A stretch of 64,000 bases of DNA from Desulfopila sp. IMCC35006 (lineage in GTDB: Bacteria; Desulfobacterota; Desulfobulbia; Desulfobulbales; Desulfocapsaceae), in contig NZ_SWCM01000014.1 in the NCBI RefSeq assembly GCF_005116645.1, positions 1 to 64,000 of the forward strand, read 5' to 3'. Shown here piece by piece: positions 1-8,825 of the stretch (position 1 is the first letter of the stretch; each line of letters begins with the position of its first letter). Position numbers and translations under genes: made by a program. The notes under the pieces are model-generated. The model was not told the DNA's origin, made no database searches, and saw only the letters and a list, made by a program, of their open reading frames with translations.

Positions 1-983
1 GTTCTCGTTTTTGCTTCAGCAGCCTGAAAACAATCTTTTCCCCATGTATGGTTACGAAAAAAGACACTCGAATATCAATACTGCCCTCATCGTACTCGAA
101 AAGGATCCGCCCGCCCTGATGCCGGCGTTTTTCAGCTATGTCGGCTCCACACATAATTTTTGTTCGACTCGTCAAAGTCGGGATGATATCGGCAGGAAAA
201 TCTTTATAATGACGCAGAACACCATCTTCACGAAAACGGACCTGCAGACGATCTGATTGAGGCTCTATATGAATATCGCTGCAGTCCTCTTTGACTGCGG
301 TAATAATCATGGAGTTAACGATGCCGACCACCGTTTTGGCGTCGACATTAACGGTTTTACCGGCAGCCAGGTTTGTCAGCAATTTAATCGTATCGCCCAG
401 GGATTTTTTCTCGGCGATTGCGGGGCTCACCTTGCCTCCCAAAAATTTATTTGCGACATCGATACTTTTTTTGTCAAGTGGATCGGCAAAAGCCACAAAA
501 AACAACACCGTCCGAGGTTTTAATTGGAACAAACTGGTACTCAATAATTGTTTTAATAGGGACTTTGTTGAAAAGAGGTTTGTCTACAAGCGATACATTT
601 ACATCTATCAGTGGAAATCCAAGCTGCATGGAAAGAATCCTGTTAAATATCTTTTCATCGATAAAATTGTATTTAACCAGAATTTCACCAATTTTGAGAT
701 CCGTCTCCCTCTCTTTTTGGATATTAAAGGCGGCGGTCAGGTCGTCTTCTGCCAGATGTCCCAGCTCAACAAGCAGTTCTCCAATGCGGATGGACATTCT
801 GGTCTCCAGCATCGCTTTTCGCACCAGTTCATCGGTAACGAATCCCAGGTCTTTGAGGATATTGACCATTGAAATCGGAGTTGCCAGTTTCTGCCGTATT
901 CGCGCAGCGTGCTTTACCTGTGTCTCACTCACTGTTCCAGATTTCAGAAGAAGTGAGACAAATTCCCCGTATTCATTTTTCAT
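1..983 (-). pseudogene. GspE/PilB-type secretion/pilus ATPase, frameshifted, 5' part only
   Basis: The minus strand encodes the N-terminal part of a type II secretion / type IV pilus assembly ATPase. From an ATG at 981-983, about 160 residues form a GspE/PilB N-terminal (MshEN-like) region, with repeated phrases such as IGELLVELG and IGEILVKYNF. The frame then runs into a stop at 474. Shifting by one base at the A6 run 497-502 (T6 on the coding strand) restores a continuous frame to the window edge. That frame contains VAFADP, SDIHIEP, VRFREDGVL and KIVFRLL, which belong to the start of the GspE ATPase domain. The family identity rests on these motifs. I cannot tell a true frameshift from a homopolymer sequencing error. 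The Walker motifs would lie outside the window. Confidence 0.75.
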
Positions 984-986
984 CAA

Positions 987-1311
987 TTCCCACCAGGAAA
1001 TAATCTATTGACTGAAAGGCTGTCTTAAACCGCCCAAGTTAAAACAATTTCACAATGTTTGTAAGTGATTTAACAAAATTTACTATGATAATAATTGGTT
1101 TTGAGCTTGCGGACTGTTTTTTCTAAAAGAGAAGTGGCTCACGAAAACAGGAAACCACTTCTCAAATAGCGCTCAGATATGGGCCAATAGTTAGGACAGA
1201 AAATGATTCGAATATAATTTTAAACCTACAAGATTTTTATTGGTAAGCCTCTTTATGGGAGCACACCTGTAGGGGAAAGACTATTCCTGAGCAGCATCAA
1301 AAAAACGATAG
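987..1311. other. intergenic region with an inverted repeat
   Basis: No credible gene is visible on either strand. The only structure I see is a 9-bp inverted repeat, GAGAAGTGG at 1129-1137 and CCACTTCTC at 1155-1163, with a 17-base spacer. It has no adjacent T-run, so it is a weak terminator candidate. Confidence 0.4.
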
Positions 1312-1506
1312 TCAGGGATGGTCTTCTATTTCCTGAGGTTGGAAAAAGGTGTAATTGTGCTTACCCATAACCTTGGCTGCGTACATTGCATTATCTGTGT
1401 TATTGATCAGGGCCTCGAGGTTGTTCCCGTGGATATGGCTACCGGCATCATTGCAGTCATCCTCGTTCGTATCGTCTACCGTGAACGAACACGCTTTGAT
1501 AGCTTC
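1312..1506 (-). pseudogene. remnant of a GGDEF (diguanylate cyclase) domain C-terminus
   Basis: Reading the minus strand from 1506 to the TGA at 1312-1314 gives about 64 codons. They contain NNLEALINNTDNAMYAAK followed by VMGKHNYTFFQ. This closely matches the last helix and strand of GGDEF domains (pattern: L...AD.AMY.AK..GRN.Y..F). The frame is closed upstream by a TAA (1507-1509), has no start codon, and the GGEEF active-site half is absent. It is therefore a decayed fragment and not a gene. The opposite strand is open over the same stretch but looks like a shadow. Confidence 0.6.
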
Positions 1507-1556
1507 TTAACCCATATCTGGTAGTTTGCGAATGTTCGCTACAAGAACAAGATTTC

Positions 1557-3119
1557 ATGATTGACAAATTTATAGCTGCATTGCTTCCTTCGATTGAGCA
1601 CTTTCATCTTCTTGGTCACTCGATAAAAGAGGCTTTAGAGCACAATAGCCATATGCAGCGGCTGATTCGCCGTTATCCCAGAAGTATTCGCTCCCTCGCC
1701 AATCGTGTCAATCGCTCACAGTTCAATGGTCTCCCTCTGACAGTTCTCTGCCTGGCATTTACCTACGTGTTGGCGTTATTTGCAGGAATAGTCGAGGACA
1801 TTGTCACCTCCGACTCCATCGTATCAGTTGATCATGCTGCTGCTCAATTGATCGCCTCTTTTCGCGCTCCTTCAGTCCTTCCGCTATTGGTATGGATCAC
1901 CAGCTTGGGAGAGCCACTGATAGTTGGAGCATTACTTCTCGTAATGAGCCTATTGCTTTGGCTTCTCAACCGTAAGTACGCAATTGTGGGATTGTTGGTA
2001 TCATGTCTTGGGGCGTCTCTCTTTACCACGTTGGGGAAGTTGGCTTTTCAGCGCCCGCGACCGATTGAAGCAGTTTTGATTGAATCTTCCTACTCCTTTC
2101 CGAGTGGGCACGCTACTGGTTCCGTCGCCTTCTACGGCTTCATGGGCTATCTTTTAATCAGATCTACCGACAGATGGAAAACTCGAGTCAACGTTTTTTT
2201 CGCTGCCGGAGGACTCGTATTACTTATCGGACTGAGCCGTATCGTCCTCGGTGTGCACTATCTAAGCGATGTCTGGGCAGGCTATCTGGTTGGAGCGCTT
2301 TGGCTTATCATCGGCATCATTGTGACTGAATGGCTCAGCGCCAACGATCGGATAGATTGGAATACAGTGATCGAGCAGCGGCAGAAAGTGGCGGTGTTCT
2401 GTCTGCTGGCTATCGCGAGCATTGGGGTCACAGGCTATGCATCAACCCGCACTTTACCTGTCATAATTTCTCGCCCGGAAACAATCATCCAAATTAAAAA
2501 ACAATTTGTCGCTTTACTGCACGGCGATAAGCTATCCAGGACAGCAACCCTCCTTGGGGAGCCGGAGCAACCACTCGCATTTGCTATCGTCGCGCAGAGC
2601 ACTGATGCGCTCATTACCACTCTCAACCAAGCCGGATGGGTGGCTGCGGACAAACCGAATCCGCAAAACATACTACGACTTATCAAAGATGGTTTAGATT
2701 ACGAGACAGCACCGATCGCCCCGGCTTTCTGGAACGACCAGATTAATGATCTGGCTTTCGAGAAGCCTGAACGGCACACCCGAGACACGGCACTGGCTAC
2801 AGTTAGAATCTGGAAAACTTTATTCCGCATAGGTCAGGACAGTATCTTTGTCGGTGTGGCACGACAATACGATGGGATTCGATGGGGAATTATCCACACG
2901 GTATCGCCTGATGTTGACGCGGCTGCCGAACAGTTTGTCAAATCTCTAGGACTTTTTGGAAAACCATCGGCTGCTTGTCAGCAATCACTCATTTCACCAA
3001 CGATAGGAACATTCCTTATGGGTGACCAATTCTTCACTCGAGGTCACCTGTGGCTGCTTGATTTGCGAGATACACCGAACATCACACCGCTATGCGAATC
3101 AGAGAGTGCAAAGCAATAA
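1557..3119 (+). CDS. PAP2-family membrane phosphatase with LssY-like C-terminal domain
   Basis: This 520-residue membrane protein has the full three-part PAP2 (type 2 phosphatidic acid phosphatase) active site: KLAFQRPRP at 161-169, FPSGH at 181-185 and SRIVLGVHYLSD at 227-238. Hydrophobic segments surround it between about 60 and 290. Such enzymes dephosphorylate lipid phosphates or undecaprenyl pyrophosphate at the membrane. The part after about residue 310 resembles the soluble LssY C-terminal domain often fused to PAP2 or DedA proteins; its function is unknown. The start ATG has no convincing Shine-Dalgarno, so the N-terminus is uncertain. It stands alone, with HrpB downstream on the same strand after about 500 bp. 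Substrate not determined. Confidence 0.85.
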   Translation: MIDKFIAALLPSIEHFHLLGHSIKEALEHNSHMQRLIRRYPRSIRSLANRVNRSQFNGLPLTVLCLAFTYVLALFAGIVEDIVTSDSIVSVDHAAAQLIASFRAPSVLPLLVWITSLGEPLIVGALLLVMSLLLWLLNRKYAIVGLLVSCLGASLFTTLGKLAFQRPRPIEAVLIESSYSFPSGHATGSVAFYGFMGYLLIRSTDRWKTRVNVFFAAGGLVLLIGLSRIVLGVHYLSDVWAGYLVGALWLIIGIIVTEWLSANDRIDWNTVIEQRQKVAVFCLLAIASIGVTGYASTRTLPVIISRPETIIQIKKQFVALLHGDKLSRTATLLGEPEQPLAFAIVAQSTDALITTLNQAGWVAADKPNPQNILRLIKDGLDYETAPIAPAFWNDQINDLAFEKPERHTRDTALATVRIWKTLFRIGQDSIFVGVARQYDGIRWGIIHTVSPDVDAAAEQFVKSLGLFGKPSAACQQSLISPTIGTFLMGDQFFTRGHLWLLDLRDTPNITPLCESESAKQ

Positions 3120-3177
3120 AAATCTTGCTTTGGTCGTGTGATAAATCAATAAAACATTTTCGCGCATCAATTTTCAC

Positions 3178-3603
3178 ATGGGCAGGCACAGGTGCCTGCC
3201 CTTCAAAAGGTCAACACCATATCGCTTTCTATTATTAGCTGGCACAAATCTTTCTGAGTATCTCTTTTATGGTAGCCTTCCTCTCTACCGTGGAGGTCCA
3301 TTAATTTGCCTCAGGCTAATAGTTGTCCTTCAGAAAGCCCCTAACGTAATCGCTGAAGTTCTTCGCAAAAATAATCTTGGATTACCTCTATCTCTCAAAA
3401 AAAAGCTGACTAAAACGATGGGCTCGCAGTACCGGGAGGACATCACGCGTTTCATTGAAACCCATTCACCCGTCGCCTCGGCTTACACCCGTTCCATAAA
3501 AATTGATTTGCCTGGTATGGTTCTGCTGGTACAATGGGCTTGCCGACAAATGAAATGGCCGCACGTATCAACTGACTTCAAACCAAGCTTTCCTCTCTTG
3601 TAG
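3178..3603 (+). CDS. unrecognised 141-residue ORF, possibly a gene fragment
   Basis: I do not recognise this protein. The C-terminal 65 residues (after SLKKKLTKT) have the composition of a real soluble protein (SQYREDITRFIETHSPVASA). The N-terminal half is irregular, with no signal peptide or clear domain and no ribosome binding site before the ATG. It could be a short hypothetical gene or the 3' remnant of a longer one. It sits between the PAP2 gene and hrpB in the same direction. Confidence 0.3.
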   Translation: MGRHRCLPFKRSTPYRFLLLAGTNLSEYLFYGSLPLYRGGPLICLRLIVVLQKAPNVIAEVLRKNNLGLPLSLKKKLTKTMGSQYREDITRFIETHSPVASAYTRSIKIDLPGMVLLVQWACRQMKWPHVSTDFKPSFPLL

Positions 3604-3640
3604 AGAGGCCGACAACGAGGTTTACCTTCTTTGTGTTGTA

Positions 3641-6166
3641 ATGCACCTGCCGCAATTACCTATTCACACCATTATTCCTGAGTTGAGGAATGCGCTCCGC
3701 AGCGGATCAGCCGTACTGGCGGCACCGCCTGGTTCCGGCAAGACCACTGTTGTCCCCCTGATGCTTCTTCGGGAACCATGGCTCAAGGATAAAAATATAC
3801 TTATCCTCGAACCAAGACGGCTGGCAACCAGGGCTGCAGCTGCGAGGATGGCGGCTCTTTTAGGAGAACCGGTCGGCCGAACCATTGGCTACCAGATCCG
3901 CTTTGACCGGCAGGTATCCCCGGCTACCCGGATTGAAGTAGTTACCGAAGGGATACTGACCAGGCGAATCCAGGCGGATAATGAGCTGCACGACACCGGG
4001 CTGGTCATTTTTGATGAGTTCCACGAACGCTCTGTCCACGCAGACCTGGCCCTTGCGCTTTGCCTGGATCTTTGCCAACTCCGGGAAGATCTGCGGATTC
4101 TGGTCATGTCAGCCACCCTGGATACCGGACCCATTGCCGAGTTATTGGGCAAGGTACCGGTGGTCACGGGAGAAGGCAGGAGCCATCCGGTCAGTATTGA
4201 CTATCTGCCGCAGCCGGCCACCGGCAGACCAGCCGACATAACAACTGCAGGCATACGGCGTATATTGCGAGAACAGCCAGGCGACATCCTCGCCTTTCTG
4301 CCCGGTGCAGGTGAAATTAAAGACGTCGCCAGGCAGCTGAAAAATGACCCGGCACTCGACAACGCCGTCATTGCACCGCTCTATGGTAGCCTTTCCCAAC
4401 AAGAACAGGACCAGGCTATTTCTCCTGATCCTTCCGGCCGCAGACGTATCATCCTCTCTACTTCCATCGCTGAAACCAGTCTTACCATTGAAGGTATTCG
4501 TTGCGTCGTTGACAGTGGCTGGTCACGACGGCCTCAATTCCACCCGGGCAGCGGTCTGTCCCGGCTGAATACTGTTCGCGTTGCCAAAGCTGTGGCAGAA
4601 CAACGTGCCGGCAGGGCAGGGCGGCTGGGCCCTGGTCACTGCCTGCGACTCTGGACCAAAGAAGAGCACTGCTGTCTGGCACCCTTTCACCCGCCGGAGA
4701 TAGTGGACACTGATCTCGCGCAACTGGCTCTTGAACTGGCTTTGTGGGGAGTCCGGGACCCAGGCGAGTTACTCTGGCTCACCCGGCCTCGGCAGGGGGG
4801 GTACCAACAGGCAAGGCAACTCCTCTGTTCGCTGGATGCTGTAACCAGCGCCGGCAGGATAACGGCAACCGGCAGACAACTGGCTGACCTTGGTGTACAT
4901 CCCCGGCTTGGCCACATGCTGCTTAAGGGCAAAGAAAGAGGCCAGGCAGCACTGGCCTGTGACCTGGCAGCACTCCTCTCTGAACGGGATATCCAGACCC
5001 ACGGCGCCGATGCTGCAACCGCTGATCTGCAGAACAGGCTGCACCTGCTCTTTCTGTGGCGCCAGAAAAAAACTGCTGCCGTGATGGAGAGGGGAGGTGA
5101 TCCCGGAGCATGCAGCCGGGTCGACAGAAATGCCCGGATCTGGCTGCAGCGCATGCACGAACAGCGCAGACCCTGTGATCCGGACATGGCGGGCATCCTG
5201 TTGGCCTTTGCCTATCCTGACAGGGTTGCCCGCCGCCGTCAGGGCCAGCAGGCACATTACCTTATGGCATCCGGCCGTGGTGCGATGCTCCCTGAATTTG
5301 ACCCACTCTCGACCAGTGAATACATTGTCGCCCCCCATCTGGACGCCGGCAGCAAGCAGGGAAGAATCTTTCTTGCCGCATCATTGTCGCTTGCAGAACT
5401 TCAAGAACAGCATAGCAGCCTGTTTACCAATACGACTACCGTGTACTGGGATGAGGATACGGCACGAGTCATTGCCGCGGATCGCCTCTGCCTGGGTGCC
5501 ATTGTCGTCGCAGAACAACCGGCACAAGAGGTATCCCCGGACCAGGTCACCCAGGCCCTCTTGACCGGCATCAGCACCATGAGTATAGACTGCCTTCCCT
5601 GGGACCAGGAAACACGTCAACTCCAGGCCAGGATAAACTGTCTCCACAGGTGGCAGCCCGATGAATCGTGGCCCGATCTCAGCGACAGCCACCTGTCCGG
5701 TGATCTTTCCTGGCTTACCCCTTATCTGACTGGCATCAGCAAGGCAGAGCAGCTCAAACAGCTGAACCTGCTGGAAATATTTATGACCATGCTGGGATGG
5801 GCAAAGCAGCAGCAACTGGAACGCCTTGCCCCAACCACCCTGACTGTGGCCAGCGGTTCCAGAATACGGCTTTGCTATCAGCAGGATGAACCGCCCCTGC
5901 TTGCTGTTCGCATTCAGGAGATGTTTGGCACCCAGAACACACCGGCTATATGTGCCGGCAGGATCCCCGTCCTGCTGCACCTCCTCTCCCCCGCCCAGCG
6001 CCCCATCCAGGTGACTCATGATCTGGCCGGTTTCTGGCAGCGAACATACCCGGAAGTAAAAAAAGAACTGAAGGGAAGGTACCCCAAACATTTTTGGCCG
6101 GACGATCCCCTGACAGCCCTTGCCACCAGACAAACCAAAAAAACCATGAAACGATCGGAAAACTGA
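3641..6166 (+). CDS. hrpB: ATP-dependent helicase HrpB
   Basis: An 841-residue DEAH/RHA-family helicase of the usual HrpB length (about 800-850). Motifs in order: Walker A PPGSGKTT (residues 29-36), DEFHERS (125-131, the DEFH box typical of HrpB), SATLD (157-161), STSIAETSLT (273-282) and QRAGRAGR (321-328). These are followed by helicase-associated (HA2) and HrpB C-terminal regions, including a conserved YPDRVARRR stretch. Family members hydrolyse ATP on RNA; the exact physiological role of bacterial HrpB is not settled. The stop overlaps the start of the downstream radical SAM gene by one base (TGATG), so the two are probably translationally coupled. Confidence 0.95.
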   Translation: MHLPQLPIHTIIPELRNALRSGSAVLAAPPGSGKTTVVPLMLLREPWLKDKNILILEPRRLATRAAAARMAALLGEPVGRTIGYQIRFDRQVSPATRIEVVTEGILTRRIQADNELHDTGLVIFDEFHERSVHADLALALCLDLCQLREDLRILVMSATLDTGPIAELLGKVPVVTGEGRSHPVSIDYLPQPATGRPADITTAGIRRILREQPGDILAFLPGAGEIKDVARQLKNDPALDNAVIAPLYGSLSQQEQDQAISPDPSGRRRIILSTSIAETSLTIEGIRCVVDSGWSRRPQFHPGSGLSRLNTVRVAKAVAEQRAGRAGRLGPGHCLRLWTKEEHCCLAPFHPPEIVDTDLAQLALELALWGVRDPGELLWLTRPRQGGYQQARQLLCSLDAVTSAGRITATGRQLADLGVHPRLGHMLLKGKERGQAALACDLAALLSERDIQTHGADAATADLQNRLHLLFLWRQKKTAAVMERGGDPGACSRVDRNARIWLQRMHEQRRPCDPDMAGILLAFAYPDRVARRRQGQQAHYLMASGRGAMLPEFDPLSTSEYIVAPHLDAGSKQGRIFLAASLSLAELQEQHSSLFTNTTTVYWDEDTARVIAADRLCLGAIVVAEQPAQEVSPDQVTQALLTGISTMSIDCLPWDQETRQLQARINCLHRWQPDESWPDLSDSHLSGDLSWLTPYLTGISKAEQLKQLNLLEIFMTMLGWAKQQQLERLAPTTLTVASGSRIRLCYQQDEPPLLAVRIQEMFGTQNTPAICAGRIPVLLHLLSPAQRPIQVTHDLAGFWQRTYPEVKKELKGRYPKHFWPDDPLTALATRQTKKTMKRSEN

Positions 6167-7074
6167 TGAGAAAAATCGCCTTCGGCTACTCAACCCGCTG
6201 CAACATCCGCTGCTCCCACTGCGTTGCTGCAGGAGAGACCCCCGTTATCAGCAAAATGGAGCTTGCTCTCGCCAAAGACATTATCCGCGAGATGGCCATG
6301 GCAGAGGTAACAGGTATCAGTTTTACCGCAGGAGAGCCCTTTATCTACCTGGAAGACCTCCTGGAACTGATCGATCTCTGTTCAGAAAAAAAGATATATA
6401 GTCGGGTGGTAACCAACAGCTACTGGGCCAAAACACCCGAACAGGCCAGAGAAAAACTGCGCTTGCTCAAGCAATGCGGGCTGTGCCAGCTGCGCCTGAG
6501 CTACAGCAGGTGGCATCAGCAGCATGTGCCGAAACAGCAGGTGCTTTATGCGCTAAAAGCCTGTCAGGAAGCAGGGGTTGATTCCTTTATCTCTTTTGTG
6601 ACTGATTTTTCAGAACTGGACGAACCTTATGAACAGTATCTGCGGGACAACAACGTCAAGTTTTTTCCAGAACCGGTTATCTACGCAGGACGGGCTGAGG
6701 ACTTCATCCACCAACCTCTTTTCACCGATTACCAGGACAATTGCTGCCAGATGAACCCTTACCTGGCCCCGGACCTGACCATGTATGCCTGTTGTGATGC
6801 GGGCAGCCATTTCAGTTCCACCAACTTTTTCCGACTCGGCAGCCTGAACGACTGGTCGGTGGACCAGTTGCTGACCAAGAGTGAAAACAATAGTCTCTAT
6901 AACTGTATCCGTACCATGGGTATCACTCCCATCGCCTCGTTTGCCGGGATGAAATCAAGGGATATTGTGACGTATCGTAAATGCAGCTTATGTAAAAAGT
7001 TATTCAACAACCCTGAAACCTTGAACACCTTACAAAAAGCTGCCGCAACCAATCTATTCCAGTGGCACAGATAA
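6166..7074 (+). CDS. radical SAM protein with extra C-terminal cysteines
   Basis: A 302-residue radical SAM enzyme. The S-adenosylmethionine cluster motif is C12-x3-C16-x2-C19 (TRCNIRCSHC), followed by a GEP-type motif (TAGEPF). The C-terminal third carries further cysteines (NCCQM, YACCD, KCSLCKK) that could ligate an auxiliary Fe-S cluster in the manner of SPASM-type proteins. The ATG overlaps the hrpB stop codon by one base, which fixes the start. Substrate is unknown; I see no precursor peptide nearby. Coupling to hrpB may hint at a role connected to RNA or translation, but that is speculation. Confidence 0.85.
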   Translation: MRKIAFGYSTRCNIRCSHCVAAGETPVISKMELALAKDIIREMAMAEVTGISFTAGEPFIYLEDLLELIDLCSEKKIYSRVVTNSYWAKTPEQAREKLRLLKQCGLCQLRLSYSRWHQQHVPKQQVLYALKACQEAGVDSFISFVTDFSELDEPYEQYLRDNNVKFFPEPVIYAGRAEDFIHQPLFTDYQDNCCQMNPYLAPDLTMYACCDAGSHFSSTNFFRLGSLNDWSVDQLLTKSENNSLYNCIRTMGITPIASFAGMKSRDIVTYRKCSLCKKLFNNPETLNTLQKAAATNLFQWHR

Positions 7075-7319
7075 GGTGCTCCCTGGTAGTAATCAATCTC
7101 GAAGAAAAATGAGGGGTCACCTTGGTTACATGGGAAGAGGGATAGTAAAAGCAGAAGAGTGAAAAAAAACATCAACGAATCAAATTTCCATTGAACGTTT
7201 GGGCAACAAAAAATGGCGAAACAACAGGAAGCATCTCAAGCTAATGACAGGCTACATCTTAAAGAAATTTCGTCTGAAGAATCGTAACCTTCTCTTCGCC
7301 ATAGATCAATTTACGGTTT

Positions 7320-7562
7320 TCACACTAAGGGAATATTTATAGGTGGGGTAATTCCTTCTCTTTCGCAAATCTTGTTCACTACACGGCGAACATCACCCAA
7401 ACATCATTTACCCGATGGGTTTTTAGTTGCACACTCACAGGCCCCTGCCTTTTTTTCAGCCTTAATGCGCTCTTCAATGGTAGATTTTCTGTTTTTAAGA
7501 ATATCTGTTTCAATGTCTGCTTCGGTGTAGTTAAAACAGTAGCAGATATGGTCTTTCGACAT
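7320..7562 (-). CDS. selenoprotein resembling the CopZ N-terminal [2Fe-2S]/Zn domain (Sec53)
   Basis: An 80-residue protein that is missed if TGA is read as stop. The ATG at 7560-7562 has a Shine-Dalgarno (GAAGGTG, 9 bases away). The frame passes through TGA at 7404-7406 and ends at TGA 7320-7322. Key residues: C7-x-C9 (CYC), C42-x-C44 (CEC), then NPSGKUC with Sec53-Cys54, LGDVRRVV and C66. From memory, CYC plus NPSG(R/K)CC is the metal-ligand pattern of the N-terminal domain of Archaeoglobus CopZ, which binds a [2Fe-2S] cluster and zinc and can reduce Cu(II) for the chaperone domain. Here Sec replaces the first Cys of the CC pair and no HMA chaperone domain is attached. A role in copper or redox handling is inference. 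A 14-bp palindrome lies just upstream. Confidence 0.8.
7374..7391 (-). promoter_or_regulatory. putative bacterial SECIS hairpin of the CopZ-like selenoprotein
   Basis: On the coding (minus) strand, 12 bases after the TGA, GTTCGC pairs with GTGAAC (6 bp, one G-U) around the six-base loop CGTGTA. Stem position and a G near the start of the loop fit the loose bacterial SECIS consensus recognised by SelB. Confidence 0.5.
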
Positions 7563-7574
7563 TCTGATGCACCT

Positions 7575-7588
7575 TCAAATTAATTTGA
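7575..7588. promoter_or_regulatory. 14-bp perfect palindrome, operator candidate
   Basis: TCAAATTAATTTGA is a perfect palindrome 13 bases upstream of the CopZ-like ATG and 5 bases before the divergent ORF at 7593. It could be a binding site for a dimeric regulator, but AT-rich palindromes also arise by chance. Confidence 0.3.
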
Positions 7589-7592
7589 TATC

Positions 7593-7877
7593 GTGGTAAC
7601 CGGTAAGTCGTCAAATCTTAGCATATACCTGGGAAAGTTGCTATTTTACGAATCACCCCAACCCACAATTAAATCTGTTCGACAAACCATCTTTCAAAGA
7701 TTACAAACCCAACTGGAAATATTTGATACTTGGTGCCAGTCGGACACCTTTCTTAAGGTTAAATACGTTGCCTCCCAACAGAAACTGCTTGCAACTCCCA
7801 ACATTTACAGAATTGCCAAACCTAGAGGAAACCTGCCGGTACTGCATGTTTATGCGTATGAAAGGATAAAAAGTTGA
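7593..7877 (+). CDS. small unrecognised ORF upstream of the GNAT gene
   Basis: A 94-residue ORF from a GTG at 7593, with no recognised domain. The main support is that its TGA (7875-7877) overlaps the TTG start of the acetyltransferase gene at 7874, the arrangement expected for translational coupling. The true start is uncertain, as there is no clear ribosome binding site and the palindrome at 7575-7588 lies just before it. Confidence 0.35.
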   Translation: MVTGKSSNLSIYLGKLLFYESPQPTIKSVRQTIFQRLQTQLEIFDTWCQSDTFLKVKYVASQQKLLATPNIYRIAKPRGNLPVLHVYAYERIKS

Positions 7878-8635
7878 TTATCAGGAGTGAGAAACCATCA
7901 GACATTGAGGCGATTGCCGAAGTCACCAAGGCTGCTTTTGAGGGTCATCCTTTACGTCAGCAAACAGAGCCAGCTATCATTTATGATTTGCGTACTGATG
8001 CGGCACTAACCATCTCGCTTGTATGTGAAGTAGACGGTCGAGTTGTTGGCCATATTGCCTTTTCGTCAGTTACAATTTCAGATGGGACACCGAACTGGCA
8101 TGGCCTTGGCCCGATATCTGTACTGCCTGAATATCAAGGAAACAGGATAGGCACAGCTCTGGTCACGAATGGGTTATCCTTACTGAAATCTATGAGTAGC
8201 AAAGGCTGTGTACTTGTTGGAACTTTGTCCTATTTCAATAGGTTTGGTTTTTGGAACCACTCTCAGCTCATCCATGAGGGAACACCACAAGAAGTTTTTT
8301 TGGCAAATTCGTTTGTTGAGAAGGTGCCAAACGGGACAGTTGCGTACCATCAGGCATTCAATCAGTTGTCAATGATTGAAAAAGATGCCATTGCCGATGT
8401 TATCATCGACTATGCTATTGCTGGTATAAAGGTAGATCTTGCTGACCCTGCGATTGAGAGTCTTCTTGAAAAGGAAATTTTGACTGAAATGCCTGATGGG
8501 AAGGTTATGATACGACCTTCTTTAATTGCTAAATATGACAGTTACTTAGCTCAGATTAGTCAGTTTAGAGCTACAGAAATGAGCCGTGTTCATAAAAATC
8601 CGATATTGGCGGCCATTAAGCATGGAAATGGATAA
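7874..8635 (+). CDS. GNAT-family N-acetyltransferase with C-terminal extension
   Basis: A 253-residue protein. Residues 1-150 form a GNAT fold of the YhbS-like type: the start IIRSEKPSDIEAIAEVTKAAF, then VVGHIAFS and the acetyl-CoA pyrophosphate loop region LPEYQGNRIGTALV. The remaining ~100 residues are an extension I do not recognise, which makes the protein longer than simple YhbS proteins (about 165-170). A TTG start is chosen because AAAGGA lies about 8 bases upstream. Substrate is unknown. Its neighbours give no pathway context. Confidence 0.75.
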   Translation: MIIRSEKPSDIEAIAEVTKAAFEGHPLRQQTEPAIIYDLRTDAALTISLVCEVDGRVVGHIAFSSVTISDGTPNWHGLGPISVLPEYQGNRIGTALVTNGLSLLKSMSSKGCVLVGTLSYFNRFGFWNHSQLIHEGTPQEVFLANSFVEKVPNGTVAYHQAFNQLSMIEKDAIADVIIDYAIAGIKVDLADPAIESLLEKEILTEMPDGKVMIRPSLIAKYDSYLAQISQFRATEMSRVHKNPILAAIKHGNG

Positions 8636-8825
8636 GTCATCGATTCAAGATTCGCCCTGGAGCATCTAATGACCACAGCCTGGCTCTTCTGAAGATGTTT
8701 CCTGCGAACCTCTGAGGCAGAAGGGGCTTGCCGGAGTATGATTTGGTGTGGGCACAGAGGTGGTTTGATTGCGGGTATCGGTGCATCAGATCTGGCCGCT
8801 CCACCGAAGTAGTTTGCCGGGCTGT

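Noticed and set aside
1318-1524. 68-residue plus-strand ORF with hydrophobic sequence
   Set aside because: It is the reverse complement of the GGDEF remnant, has no ribosome site and no family resemblance.
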